Assembly (NCBI RefSeq): GCF_000372725.1
Contig: NW_005200982.1
Coordinates: forward strand, 248,001 to 312,000
Direction: 5' to 3'
Source: Emiliania huxleyi CCMP1516
Lineage: Eukaryota > Haptophyta > Isochrysidales > Noelaerhabdaceae
DNA length: 64,000 bases
In this document: positions 42,172 through 52,663 of the stretch, piece after piece
How the letters are laid out: each line of letters opens with the position of its first letter
Numbering within the stretch: the first letter of the stretch is position 1
Notes under the pieces: generated by a model
What the model saw: only the letters and a program-made list of their open reading frames with translations
Database searches by the model: none
Told to the model about the DNA's origin: nothing
Made by a program: the position numbers and the translations under genes

Positions 42172-43015
42172 CAAGCGAACCAGTTTATTAGACCAGTTTA
42201 GACCACTGCTAAACACGAACCAGATTAGTCCTGTTTACGATAAACTGGGTCTAAACCTGGTATGGCTAATGGGGTTCCTCCCCCCCTCGCCCCCGCGTAG
42301 CGCGCACCTCCCTCCCCCCCGCCTAGCTCCCCTGCTCTGAGAGAGACGCGGCTCTCAGCGGCACGCGCAAGCGTCAGCGGCCTTGCTTCTTCTCGCGCTG
42401 GTCGAGGTTGTGCATGGCAATCTTGAGGGTCCACGCGGCCGCGTCGAGGACTCTTCCGACAGCTTCGCCGTGTCGAAGATCTGCTTGCAGAAGCCGCAGC
42501 GCGTCCCCTCATCTTTCGCGCGGTACGTCGGGAGCGAGGCCAGGAACATCGCCTGCAAGCATCTGGTGAGGGGCAGTGAGTACCACTGCTCAACCCAACA
42601 CCACTTCTACTAGCACCTTTGCGGCCGTTGAAATCAACGCGCTTCCGCTTCTTGCCAGGCGCAGGCGCCGCCAGCTGGTCTGTCGCCGCGCCCGACGTCG
42701 CGCCCTAACACCGACCGTGCGCCTGATCGGCGAGGCTGTTGTTGCGCGCCGGTGCAAGTGTGACAGGTGTGCTGTCCGGCCCGAGGCAGAGGATGGCGGC
42801 TGCACGCTGCCGCTTCCGCAGCCACAGCGCGGCCGCGGCGGCGGAGCTAGCTAGGGGCGCCCTAAACCGGGTCTAAACCTGGTATGGCTAATGGGGTCCC
42901 CCACCCAGGCCGAGCCCTGTTTAGACCCAGTTTATCGTAAACAGGACTAATCTGGTTCGTGTTCAGCCGTGGTCTAAACTGGGTCTAAACATGGTCTAAA
43001 CTGGTTCGCTTGCTT
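42172..43015. mobile_element. Terminal-inverted-repeat DNA element of about 0.84 kb with host-like cargo
   Basis: The left end (42174-42276) and the right end (about 42905-43013, reverse complement) both read AAGCGAACCAGTTTA, then GAACACGAACCAGATTAG-like sequence, then CCTGTTTACGATAAACTGGG and TCTAAAC. Each arm also carries TAGACC/TAAACC sub-repeats. GGTATGGCTAATGGGG occurs on both sides in direct orientation (42259 and 42880). The centre has protein-like minus-strand stretches, GKKRKRVDFNGRKGA (about 42655-42610) and TRCGFCKQIFDTAKLSEES (about 42503-42447), but no transposase. It looks like a non-autonomous DNA transposon carrying, or inserted around, gene fragments. Target-site duplication was not established. 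Confidence 0.7.
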
Positions 43016-43122
43016 GATACCCTCATCCGAGTTCGTTTTAATCATAAACGAGGCTGCATGTTTTTTCGTTCCCTTTTCTGCGGCTTCCGCCAATCAAACA
43101 AAACAACTACTCGAGGCGAGCT

Positions 43123-43764
43123 GTGCCGAGTTATCCATCCACCGCATCCAAACCGAAAAAACGGCAGAACATGCATGTATGGAAGTGGCCTTTGCTGGAC
43201 GTGGCCTTTGCGCGGTCGATCAGAGCGACGCTCCTGCTCGCGGGCGCCGCACACGCCTCCTTTCTCGGCGCGCCCGTGCTCGGACAGTCCTCGCTCTCGG
43301 ACGGTCCTACAGTATCGCTCGGACGGAGTCCGGAAGAATGGGCGCCCGCGCGTCTCCCAACCATCCAGCCGTCGCCGTTCCCATCGACGAGGTGTGGAGC
43401 AGCGAGGCCTCAAATGAGCATTGTCGAGATTCGCGAATACACCCTGCGGCCGGAGGTGCTGCCACGATACGAGAGGTGGACCAGGGAGCTGGTCGTTCCG
43501 TGGCTGCGGAGCAACTTTGACGTGGTCGGCTTCTACGTGGAGTGTGGCATCGAACCGGAGGTGCCCGGATCAGCCAGCCCACCGCCTGACGGCCAGCCGC
43601 CCCCGAGCGCGTGCCTGATGATTCGGTGGCCGAGCAAGGAGGCGCGGGACACGGAGTTTCGAGGGAAGCTGGCGACGCCAGAATGGAGGGACATCTGGGC
43701 GAAGCACCCCTGTCCGGACGCGTACCTCGAGAAGAGAGTGAGGTTTATGAAGGTGGCCGATTGA
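43123..43764 (+). CDS. NIPSNAP-domain protein
   Basis: The C-terminal 110 residues have the dimeric alpha-beta barrel pattern of NIPSNAP proteins: MSIVEIREYTLRPEVLPRYE, RWTRELVVPWLRSNFDVVGF and CLMIRWPSKEARDTEFRGKL, ending KRVRFMKVAD. The N-terminal part contains KWPLLDVAFARSIRATLLLA, a hydrophobic/basic stretch that could be a signal or organelle-targeting sequence; in-frame Met residues lie at 43123 and 43171. NIPSNAPs are often mitochondrial; the role here is unknown. Single exon, 213 residues. Confidence 0.8.
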   Translation: MPSYPSTASKPKKRQNMHVWKWPLLDVAFARSIRATLLLAGAAHASFLGAPVLGQSSLSDGPTVSLGRSPEEWAPARLPTIQPSPFPSTRCGAARPQMSIVEIREYTLRPEVLPRYERWTRELVVPWLRSNFDVVGFYVECGIEPEVPGSASPPPDGQPPPSACLMIRWPSKEARDTEFRGKLATPEWRDIWAKHPCPDAYLEKRVRFMKVAD

Positions 43765-45029
43765 TCCGTCTTGGGACCTGCAACAGAGACGCTGGGACAT
43801 ACGCATGTATTTGACGAGCTGCATTTTGCGGTCGCCGCCTCAGACACGCCGCGGACGCGCCAACCAATCATACTCGAGGAAATCCCGTGTGTATGACCTC
43901 AATGCTAAAAAAAACCAGGAGAAAGAAATTCGCGGGGCGGCGGCCCGCGAGCCCCCGAGGTCGCCAGATAGGTCGCCCCCTTAGCTTGTGAAGTGTTGCC
44001 TGTACGAGATGCCCGTCCGTGCGATGGACGCGTTGTCCGTTCGTGAGCTTGTATGAGGACGTGTGTCCGATCTGGAGCTTACTGGGAGAAAAGAGTCTAA
44101 TTGTACGCACAAGCTATGAAAGACACGGAGCGGGTGAGTGGGAGGCGGAGCGGGGGTGCGTGGGCAGAGCGGGTGAGCAAGAGGGGGGAGGGGGGGGGGT
44201 AGGAGGGCGGGGGCGGGAGGCGCGCGGGGGAGGGGGGGGGGGGGGGGCATAAAATTCGGGTTGGGGACGCGCTCTGGGGGCGGGCTTTGGTGGGCGGGTG
44301 TGGTGAGTACGCCAGCGGCACCGCTGCGCACTCTCAGGGTCGCAGCCGCCTATCTATCTCGTGAGGGGCGGCGTGGGTCGGGGCCGGTGCGAGAGAGTCG
44401 AGGAGGGCGGCGCGCGCGCGTGGTAAAGTCGGTTTATATTTCATCACTGGTATAAAAGAGACCCAAAACGGCACGCGCGCGCGCGCTCGCATCACTCAAC
44501 ACTCACACAGAAAATCAAAGATGCGGGCAGCCTCGCGCGTTCGGGTTTCTTCGATCAAAAGAGGGAAGCGAATCTCTGCACGGCTCATACGAAGGGGGGG
44601 TATACACGAGGTTCTCGAGCCGCCGCCTTTCCTCGTAAAATTCTTTTTTGTCAGGGCCTCAAAGAGTCTACCGCCGTGCAGTGCTTGCACGCCCTCCGCA
44701 TGCTCGACGCAACCAGCCCGACGCTCGAGCGGCAGGAGGTCTGCGGGCTGCGGACATCTGGCATCTCTCGAGACTCGAGTGTCGAGAGCTTGACCTCCCC
44801 TTTTTTGACCTTCTGTACCGAATAGCTAATTGTACAATCTTCTGTACACCGCGTCTGTACACCTTCTGCACATTGTGGACATCTCTGGACGCTCCACAAA
44901 AAACCCTATTTGGTGCCAGGCCACGACTAAGCGCGAGGGTGGCGAAAGGCCGCCGTCGCGCGGTGCTAAGAGCGCGCTCTGACTAAGAGGCCTGGCGTGT
45001 AGCCCTCAGGCCGCCTCGCCGCTCCCCGG
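43765..45029. other. Spacer with G-runs and a duplicated 38-bp segment
   Basis: GGGTGAGTGGGAGGCGGAGC with flanks (44137-44170) recurs at 45672-45706. Long G-runs (44184-44248) are present. CGTAAAATTCTTTTTTG (44633-44649) is one copy of a recurrent AT-rich motif. Short ORFs show no family. Confidence 0.5.
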
Positions 45030-45639
45030 CTAGAAGGGGTCCCCGGTGCAGGTTGACGCAGCTGCGTAGCTCTCAGGGTGGCTTGTGATGAAGACCTCGC
45101 CGTTGGCGCAGTCGCCCTCGAGCTGGCTGTGGCGGAGAGGCAAGAGGACAGAGGTCAGGTCTCAACGCACAAGGTTGTGAGGCAACGGGGCAGGGCGGAG
45201 AGGCAACAGGACAGATCAAGACTCAACGCACAAGTTGTGTGTGGCAAGAGGGCAGGGCAGGTGCGCGGACCCGAGGAGGAAGGGGCAGGCTTCTTCAATC
45301 GAGGTCACCGGGGCCCCCTGCGCCGCGACAAATTCGACGATGAAGGCGTTGATATTCTCCTGCGCGCAACGCAAGGTGCACACTCAGCGCGCTTTTGACG
45401 AGCGCCGAGAGGCCGACGCAGCCCGACACCCTCCCTGGAGAGAGCAAAGACTAGAGCCGCTACACGCTGACTTGGCTGGAGCATCCCGACACGCCGACGA
45501 TCGTGCTGGCGCATTCGCAGCCACAGTAGTCCTGCACGCAAACGTGGGGCTCCGGCGCGAAGAGCATCTTGCGGCGCTCACCCACGAGCATCGCGTCGTC
45601 CTTGAAGAAAGTGAGCGCGAGGATGATTGCGGACAGCAT
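45030..45639 (-). CDS. Small secreted Cys-rich protein, 3 exons, 117 residues
   Basis: Exons are 45639-45472, 45359-45271 and 45126-45030. Both introns are GT-AG with phases 0 and 2, and the total length is divisible by three. MLSAIILALTFF is a plausible short signal peptide. The body reads PEPHVCVQDYCGCECASTIV and GVSGCSSQ, then ENINAFIVEFVAAQGAPVTS with EEACPFLLG, then QLEGDCANGEVFITSHPESY and STCTGDPF. At least eight Cys suggest disulfides. It is too fragmented to show as one long ORF, but splice sites, phase and composition agree. No family was recognised. Confidence 0.65.
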
Positions 45640-46628
45640 GAATCGTCTCGAGACTGTGAGCGAGACGCAGCGGGTGAGTGGGAGGCGGAGCGGGGGTGCG
45701 TGGCGGTCGCGGGGGCGTAGACCCAGATGGGGTACGGCGAAGAACAGGGGTATTCCCGCCGCCTTTGGTTAAAATTCGCGAGGTGTTTTTCTTTCCCCGT
45801 GCTTCCCGAAGATGTTTATTTTACCTCCCCCTCTAATCCCACTCTCGTAAGACAAGTCATGTCACCCTCTACCAGGGGCCCCTCCACTCGCCTGCACCTG
45901 CTCGAACCCGGAGCACGGTGCAGCGTTGCATGCAGCCTCCGACGGCACAGCTCATGACGGCCGCGACTTCGGTGGAGCCCACATCACCATCTTTAGCCGC
46001 CGATTGAGCGACGCTTGCAGAGGCTTGCAGCCACCAGCCGCAAAGCTGAGAGCTGCTAGTCGCAGCCTTTTGCGCCGCTGCGTCCTGGGCCTCCAGACGG
46101 CCGAAGATCGGCGTTCGCCGTTCGGGCGGGATGGAACTTGTCGGAAATGGAGCAAACTTGGCGCGGCTCGCCGCTCGCGGTACCTGATGAGCCGGGATAG
46201 GGCAAAATCTGGGGTGAATACGAGGGACAGAGGTCGCAAGTTGGTCGCGCAAGTTTTGCGCGGCGTGGCGCTGCCCTGGAACCCAGCCCCTGCTCGGCCA
46301 CGGCGAGCGAGGGCTCAACAACTCAACACGCCGACCCGCCGCTCCCGTCGAAGAGATGCGGGGGGCGCCCAGTAGGGCGCCGGCACGGGCCACACTGTGG
46401 CAAGCTGTGATGAGCGTGGTTTGGCTTGTGCAGCCCATACGGACGTGGTATATACACATATGCGGCCACGTGTCGGGCGGTTCGGGGCAAAAATTCCGGA
46501 TTTTTCCACGGCGTAACAATCGTTGCTGTAGTGGCGCCAATGGCCGCCTCCCGTCGCGCCATTGGCACCCTAGCCAGCAGTAGCACCGGAGGCAACACCA
46601 CCAAGCCCACAAGTCACAAGAGTGACGG

Positions 46629-46745
46629 AGCACTTGGAGCACTTGGAGTGCAGTTATCAGCCTCACATCCAGGGCCGGGGAGCTAAGAAGCGCACCCAGC
46701 GGGCCGGATGATCGGGATCGGGTTACGGGCTAGAGAGCCCTAGCC
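46629..46745 (+). repeat. Dispersed repeat A, copy 2
   Basis: See 3032-3143. This copy contains an extra GCACTTGGA unit. Confidence 0.85.
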
Positions 46746-47004
46746 CCGGGGGTGCGCGTTCGCAGGGCCATAACGACGGAGATGCTTGCCACGAGCACCG
46801 TGACGCCCGACCCTGTGAGCACCGTGGGCGTATACGGCTGCATACGGTGAGATGATGCACAGCATGGCCAGACGAGGGATGCAAGGCTCGCCAGCTGTAT
46901 GTTAGTGAGGTATATGGATGTGATCAACATGCATGTGTGCGTCACAGGTACGCGCAGCAGCGCATGTAGCCGCTGAGATCGAAGACAGCGCAAACAGGTC
47001 TTTT

Positions 47005-47048
47005 AGCCCCCCGCTACCCGGTTGCACTCGTGCGACGTAGCGGGGGGC
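47005..47048. repeat. Left hairpin around GCCCCCCGCTA
   Basis: AGCCCCCCGCTAC and GTAGCGGGGGGC form an inverted repeat with a 20-base loop. A similar hairpin lies at 48011-48056, on the other side of the ORF 47176-47931. Confidence 0.8.
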
Positions 47049-47175
47049 CACAACTACGTTTACGAAAACATAAGTAGTCCCGCGAGGTGTGAATTTGGCC
47101 GCCCCAGTAGCCCCCTTTCCAGCCGGATAAGCTTTTCGTGGCAAACCCAAAGTTGCGCTGCGCGCGAAGCCGCTT

Positions 47176-47931
47176 TTGAAGCGCGAAACGAATCTCGTCC
47201 TACCTCCCACCGGCCCCACCGGCTTTTCGTCGCCCATGCTGGAAGCGTGGGTTATGGGGCTGGGTGGGTCCTCTGTCGCGCTGTCGGTCGCGCAGTCGGT
47301 CGCGGCCGAGGAAAGCAGCGTGCTGCTGTACATCGCCACCTGCGTCAACGCAGTGGCGCTCGTGCTGGTCGGCGTTCTGCTGGAGCGCGCACGCTCGCGC
47401 AGGGCCGACACTCCACGCCGGCCGCTCGAGCAGCCATGCTCCGAGCCGGCGCCGACGCGCTGCTCGCGCTCGGAGCCGTGCGCACCACCCGCCCCGGCAC
47501 CACCCGCCCCCCCGGCGCGCACCGTGCGCACCAGAATCCAGTTCCCGGAGTGGCCGATCGGTCTCGCGCCGAATAGCTGCCTCATCCAGATGGTGCTTGG
47601 CATCCCCGTCCCCGCGGGGCCTAGCCCCGCAGTCATGGCTACATTCAGGGCTGCGAACGAGCTCCTTGACCTGCCGCCGCTACACCCGCCATTGGTTAAC
47701 GCCTGCGACCAGATCTTGACGGCGCTACACAGGCTCCTGACGGAGGCGGACGGCATCCGCGCGGCACTTGAGCTGGACGAGCAGCTGCCGCTCCTACGTC
47801 TGATCGAAGAAGCTGAAGAGATGCTGGAGTTGGAGCCGCTCGAGGGCAGCCTTCAGTCACGGCTTGGTGCCATCCGAGACCTGCTGGCCAACGCCCCGTA
47901 CTCCCGCTCAGCTCTCGCTGCAGCAGCCTGA
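47176..47931 (+). CDS. Unknown single-exon protein with one membrane segment and a helical C-terminus
   Basis: 251 residues. A hydrophobic segment (VLLYIATCVNAVALVLVGVL) is followed by an Arg/Pro-rich linker (ARSRRADTPRRPLEQPC; PPAPAPPAPPARTVRT). The C-terminal domain is rich in Leu and Glu: LLRLIEEAEEMLELEPLEGS and LGAIRDLLANAPYSRS. No intron is needed. The ORF is bracketed by two GC-rich hairpins of similar sequence (47005-47048 and 48011-48056). Start choice is open: a second Met (MLEAWVMGLGG) at 47236 precedes the membrane segment. The family is not recognised. Confidence 0.55.
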   Translation: MKRETNLVLPPTGPTGFSSPMLEAWVMGLGGSSVALSVAQSVAAEESSVLLYIATCVNAVALVLVGVLLERARSRRADTPRRPLEQPCSEPAPTRCSRSEPCAPPAPAPPAPPARTVRTRIQFPEWPIGLAPNSCLIQMVLGIPVPAGPSPAVMATFRAANELLDLPPLHPPLVNACDQILTALHRLLTEADGIRAALELDEQLPLLRLIEEAEEMLELEPLEGSLQSRLGAIRDLLANAPYSRSALAAAA

Positions 47932-49129
47932 GGGTCCGCGTAGCGCGTTATGCTTATGTTCTTTTTGTTAAATTTCTTCTTGAACAGGATTACTCTCGTG
48001 TTGTTTGTGCGCCCCCCGCCCGGCGTTGTCGGTTGATAGCTGGGTTAGCGGGGGGCCCCGCCGGAGGCTGGTTACTGATTGCGCCACGCACCCGATGAAT
48101 GACCGTGCTGGTCCAACTGCGTGCACAGGAATGGTATCAGCGCGTCTCCGCCATAACTGGACATGGCAATGAAGCAGCTGAGACGTGATAACACCGGTGC
48201 TGGGCCAAGGAGGTGCCGCCCACCGCCGATTGTTACGACTGTCGTCGAAGGCGAGCGGCGGTCGCCGGGCAGCAGCTCGTGGCGATCGTCGATCCGCGAG
48301 CTGCCAAGCTTGTCACAGGCCGGCACTGGATCGAGGACGATGGCGCCGCGCGGCTGGAGGCAACGGAGAAAGGCATTGTGGAGCGGCGAGGCGATTGTTA
48401 CGAATTTCGAGGCGCGGAAAAATCCGATCGCTGGAAAAATCAAGATTCGTGAGTAGGTAGGTAGGTAGAAAGGTGAAGAACAGCCAGGCTCGGACTGGAC
48501 ACCAACGCGGTATGGGTGGACGCTGGACAGATGATGACGACACGCACGAGCGACACACAGACACAAACAAGCTCACAAGACACACAGCCAGCGGGCTGCC
48601 ACACACCCTGAGTCGGCGTACACATAACTCAAGGCCATATCCTCCCTGTCGCCCCCCCCAGCACTCCACGGTGCCAAGAGTACAAACAAGGGCACAACAA
48701 ACAACAGACGACAGGAAGTGATATGCGAGGCTAGAGCGGGCTTGCTCTACCTCCAGCAATCTCTCCGGCCGGCGAGGCACGGACGAGACCGTGTGTGGGG
48801 TCTAAGTGAGGTGTCTATGGACGCCCTCCTCAGAGGCTAGCCGCCTGCGGCTAGCCCTAATCTCGCACTCACGGACAGTGACAATCAAATGGGTGAGTGT
48901 TTGCGAGCAGAGGCGCGTGGGCTAAATCTAGGCCGCACGTCGTGGCACTATGACGAAGTAGACGTGCGGCCGCAGCGCGCCCGCCGCAGGCTCGGCGGTG
49001 CGCGCGTGTTAGCGACAAAGTTGCGGGTGGAGCCATGCCCGACTTTTCGAAGGTGAGGCCTCTGCGACGAGTATTCGTGAGAGCTTTCAGTATTTCACAC
49101 CGTGGCTGTGCGTGTACTGGTCCTCTTCG
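47932..49129. other. Spacer with right hairpin and repeat C copy 2
   Basis: The hairpin GCCCCCCGC/GCGGGGGGC lies at 48011-48056. 48490-48590 is the second copy of repeat C. AGGTAGGTAGGTAG occurs near 48455. Short ORFs show no family. Confidence 0.5.
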
Positions 49130-52100
49130 ATGGCTGCATTGCGCGCAGCACGCGCAGCACGGCTCGTTGCAAGCGGCCACTCCCCCCGCGAGGCGCCTCT
49201 CGACGCGCCGGCGACGATGTCGAGGCTCGCGCGAGGTGTGGGCCGCGCGACCGAGCTCGTCATGCGGCGCGGCGCCGGCTCTCGAGTTGAGACGGCTTGC
49301 GGCCAGTCGATGCTCGATTTCACCTGCGGCATTGGCGTCACAAACACCGGCCATTGCCACCCGCGCGTCGTCGAGGCGGCGCAGGCGCAGTGCGGGAAGC
49401 TGATTCACGGTCAGGTCAACATCGGCTGGCACGAGGTGGGCCGTCCCTGGAGCGCACTGCGATTTCCGCCTCCGCCTTGACCACCCGTCAGCACTCCGTG
49501 ACGCTCCTTTCTGTCCGTTGACCCACCTCCAGCCGATGCTCGAGCTGATCGACGAGCTGGCGCCCGCTATGCCGCACGCGAGCCTCGACTCCTTCTTCTT
49601 CACGACGACCGGCGCGGAGGCGGTGGAGAACGCAGTCAAGCTGGCCAAGCACGCGACGGGGCGGCCAAACGTCGTCGTCTTCCAGGGCGGCTACCACGGC
49701 CGGACGCACCTCACGATGGGAATGACCTCCTCGTCCAACGTCTACAGCAGGGGCTTCGGCCCCTTCCCGCCGGTGTGTGCCTCAACGTAGACATCGCTGC
49801 GGGGCGCGGGGCGGCAGGACAGGACAGTACCCGCCGGGGCGCACACGGCAAAACAACGGCCAGCCGTAGAGGCCGACACCCACCCGCATGACACCCACCC
49901 GCATCACCCTCGTGGCATTCACAACAACGATCCTTCGGTGACGCTGCTGAGGGTGCGATGCCGCAGGGGCTGCTCGTCGCCCCCTTCCCGTACGAGCTTC
50001 ACGGCAGCGAGATTAGCCGAGATTAGCCACGGGGGGCCGAGAGGAGCCGAGGGGAGCCGAGAGGAGCCGAGCTGCACGGCAGCGAGATGAGCCGAGATGC
50101 GCCGAGGTGCGCCGATTCATCGAGACGGGCCGAGATAGGCGTTGGCGTGGACTACTGCCTCGAGCAGCTCGAGCTGCTGCTGCGGCAGCGGGCGGCGCCC
50201 TCCGAGGCGGCCGCGCCGGCAGTAGTCAAGCTATCGACACCACCCGACTGCGCGGCCCGCGCGGACACCCGAAACCTCAAGAGACGAGCCGCCGGCGGCG
50301 GCCCCACTCGGAGAGGGGGGGGGGGGGGCGAGAGCGAGGGATTCCTCTTCGGGGGGCGGCGCCTTCTTCTAGGCGCCCTTGACCCAACATAGAGGGCGTT
50401 GTGGGCCTAGCTTTTGGTATAATATAGGGAGGGAGGTCGAAGACGCCGGCCTGCGACGGTGTATCATTCACTTTATGCCACCGTTGCATATCCCTGCTGT
50501 CAGGTCGCCTGCCTCGTGCTCGAGCCTGTCCTCGGCGAGGGAGGGTACGTCCCCGCGCCGCCCCGCTTTGTCGCGGGCCTGAGGGCGGTGTGCGACGCGC
50601 ACGGCATCCTGCCCTAGAGGCGGGAAGATCTCCCTCGCGCCCTGGAAGCGGAGTGCGCGTATTCTTGTAGTCCACCCAGCGCTCGAGCTCTGAAGACGCT
50701 GCGCGATGCCGCCTTCCCGCCCCGAGGGTGGCGTACCCAGCACGTAGGCATCCTGCTCGTTCTCGACGAGGTTCAGACCGGGTTCGGGCGGACCGGCCGA
50801 GACTAGTCGAGACTCGCCGAGATCTTCGCCGAGAGGAGCCGAGAGGAGCCGAGAGGAGCCGAGAGGAGCCGAGAGGAGCCGAGAGGAGCCGAGAGGAGCC
50901 GAGAGGAGCCGAGAGGAGCCGAGAGTAGCCGAGATCGCCCCGAGAGTAGCCGAGATCCGGATTCGGGGCAAGCTCTTCCCAAGGACGCGTTTAGGACATG
51001 TCCTGCGGCGTGTCTGGCAGGCAAGCTCTTTGCGAGCGAGCGCTTCCTGCCCGAGGCGACGCCGGACGTCCTCGTGATGGCCAAGGGCGCTCGCCTTGAC
51101 CCGCCGCGGCCGCTCGCGCGCCGTGCGTCAGCGGCGGCTTCACGGCTCCGCCCCCTGTGAACAGGCCTCGCCCACTGGGGCCTCCCTGGCCTGTGGACGG
51201 CGTCTCTTCACAGCCCGGAGGCTGTGACCACCAGGCCTCGCCTCCGGCTTCCCGCTCGCGGCCCTCGCCGCCAGCAGCTCGCTCACCGACGCGCAGCCGC
51301 CCGGCAGCATGGGCGGGACCTACGCGGGCAACGCCGTGTCGTGCGCGGCGGCTGTGGCGACGCAGCGAGTGATCCGCGAGGAGGGGCCCGTCGGTCCAGA
51401 TGCGGAAGATCTCCCCCAGATCTCCCCAGATCTCCCCCAGATCTCCCCAGATCTGCCCCAGATCTGCCCCAGATCTCCCCAGATCTCCCCAGACCTCCCC
51501 CAGATCTCCCCAGATCTCCCCCAGATCTGCCCCAGATCTCCCCAGATCTCCCCCACGATCTCCCCGCGCCGTCCAACTCGGAGGAGGTGTGAGGGAGATC
51601 TGGGGAGATCTGGGGGGGGGTTCCAACTCGGGGGTAGACGCGCGCTCGGCTGCACTCGACAGCTTGCTTGGGTACTCGCTGTGCCGTGCTCGTACTCGCG
51701 CGTGTCTCGGCTACGTAGGCTCGTCGAGAATGCCGCGGCGCAGGCGCCACTCGCCAGCCTAGAAGGGGAAGCCGTGTTCATGACCCCAACCCCTTACGCA
51801 CTCTTCACACAGGGGCTCTCACAGCAGTCCCGTGAAGGTTCACGGGGCCGACTACAGTACAGCGGGGAGGAGTGTTCATGAACCCCAATCCGCGCCTCGA
51901 GGGGACACGCACTCCGCTGCATCCGGCCGAGTTGAGCGGTATTCACGGTGTTCGTACCCCTCGGATTCACGCGCTGCTCTGGCTCTGCCTACGCGGCTCA
52001 ATGCCGTATTCCTCCCGCCCACGTCTTCTCTTCCACCCGGTGGCGCGATGGGCTCCCTCCTGTCAGCGCGCTGTCAGCCCTCCGTAGCATCCGGTGCAAA

Positions 52101-52407
52101 GGAAAGAGTGGGCTGGTAGTCCTCGCAGGATGCCGGTGTACTCATACCTTATACCGTCTGGGCTCCCCAACATGGGCCCTCAGTCTGCCCGGCGTGTACA
52201 GCGCGCCTCTTCACACCGGCCGGCGTGAACAGGGCGCGCGCCTGCGGGCGGCGCTCGGCGAAGTTGCGGCGCGGCGCGGTGAGGGGGTGGTGCGCGACGT
52301 GCGGGGCCACGGGTGCATGCTGGGCCTCGAGCTGGCGGCGTCGCAGCCGGCGGGTACTGCCAAGAGGGTCGCGCAGGTGTACTCGCGGCCACTTGATCTG
52401 CCACACG

Positions 52408-52444
<37 letters not shown>

Positions 52445-52467
52445 CGCTCGCTCGCTCGCTCGCTCGC

Positions 52468-52544
<77 letters not shown>

Positions 52545-52591
52545 TCTCTCTCTCTCTCTGCTCTCTCTCTCTGCTCTCTCTCTCTCTCTCT

Positions 52592-52663
<72 letters not shown>

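Larger units (their letters stand above)
45640..47175. other. Spacer with repeat A copy 2 and a possible membrane exon
   Basis: 46629-46745 is the second copy of dispersed repeat A. On the minus strand, about 46850-46733 reads PYTPTVLTGSGVTVLVASIS then VVMALRTRTPGARAL and a stop, which could be a terminal exon with one membrane helix; nothing joins to it. The rest is unassigned. Confidence 0.4.

Noticed and set aside
45869-46666. 265-residue minus-strand ORF
   Set aside because: No domain, biased Trp/Cys/Arg composition and overlap with unrelated plus-strand frames; probably chance in GC-rich DNA.
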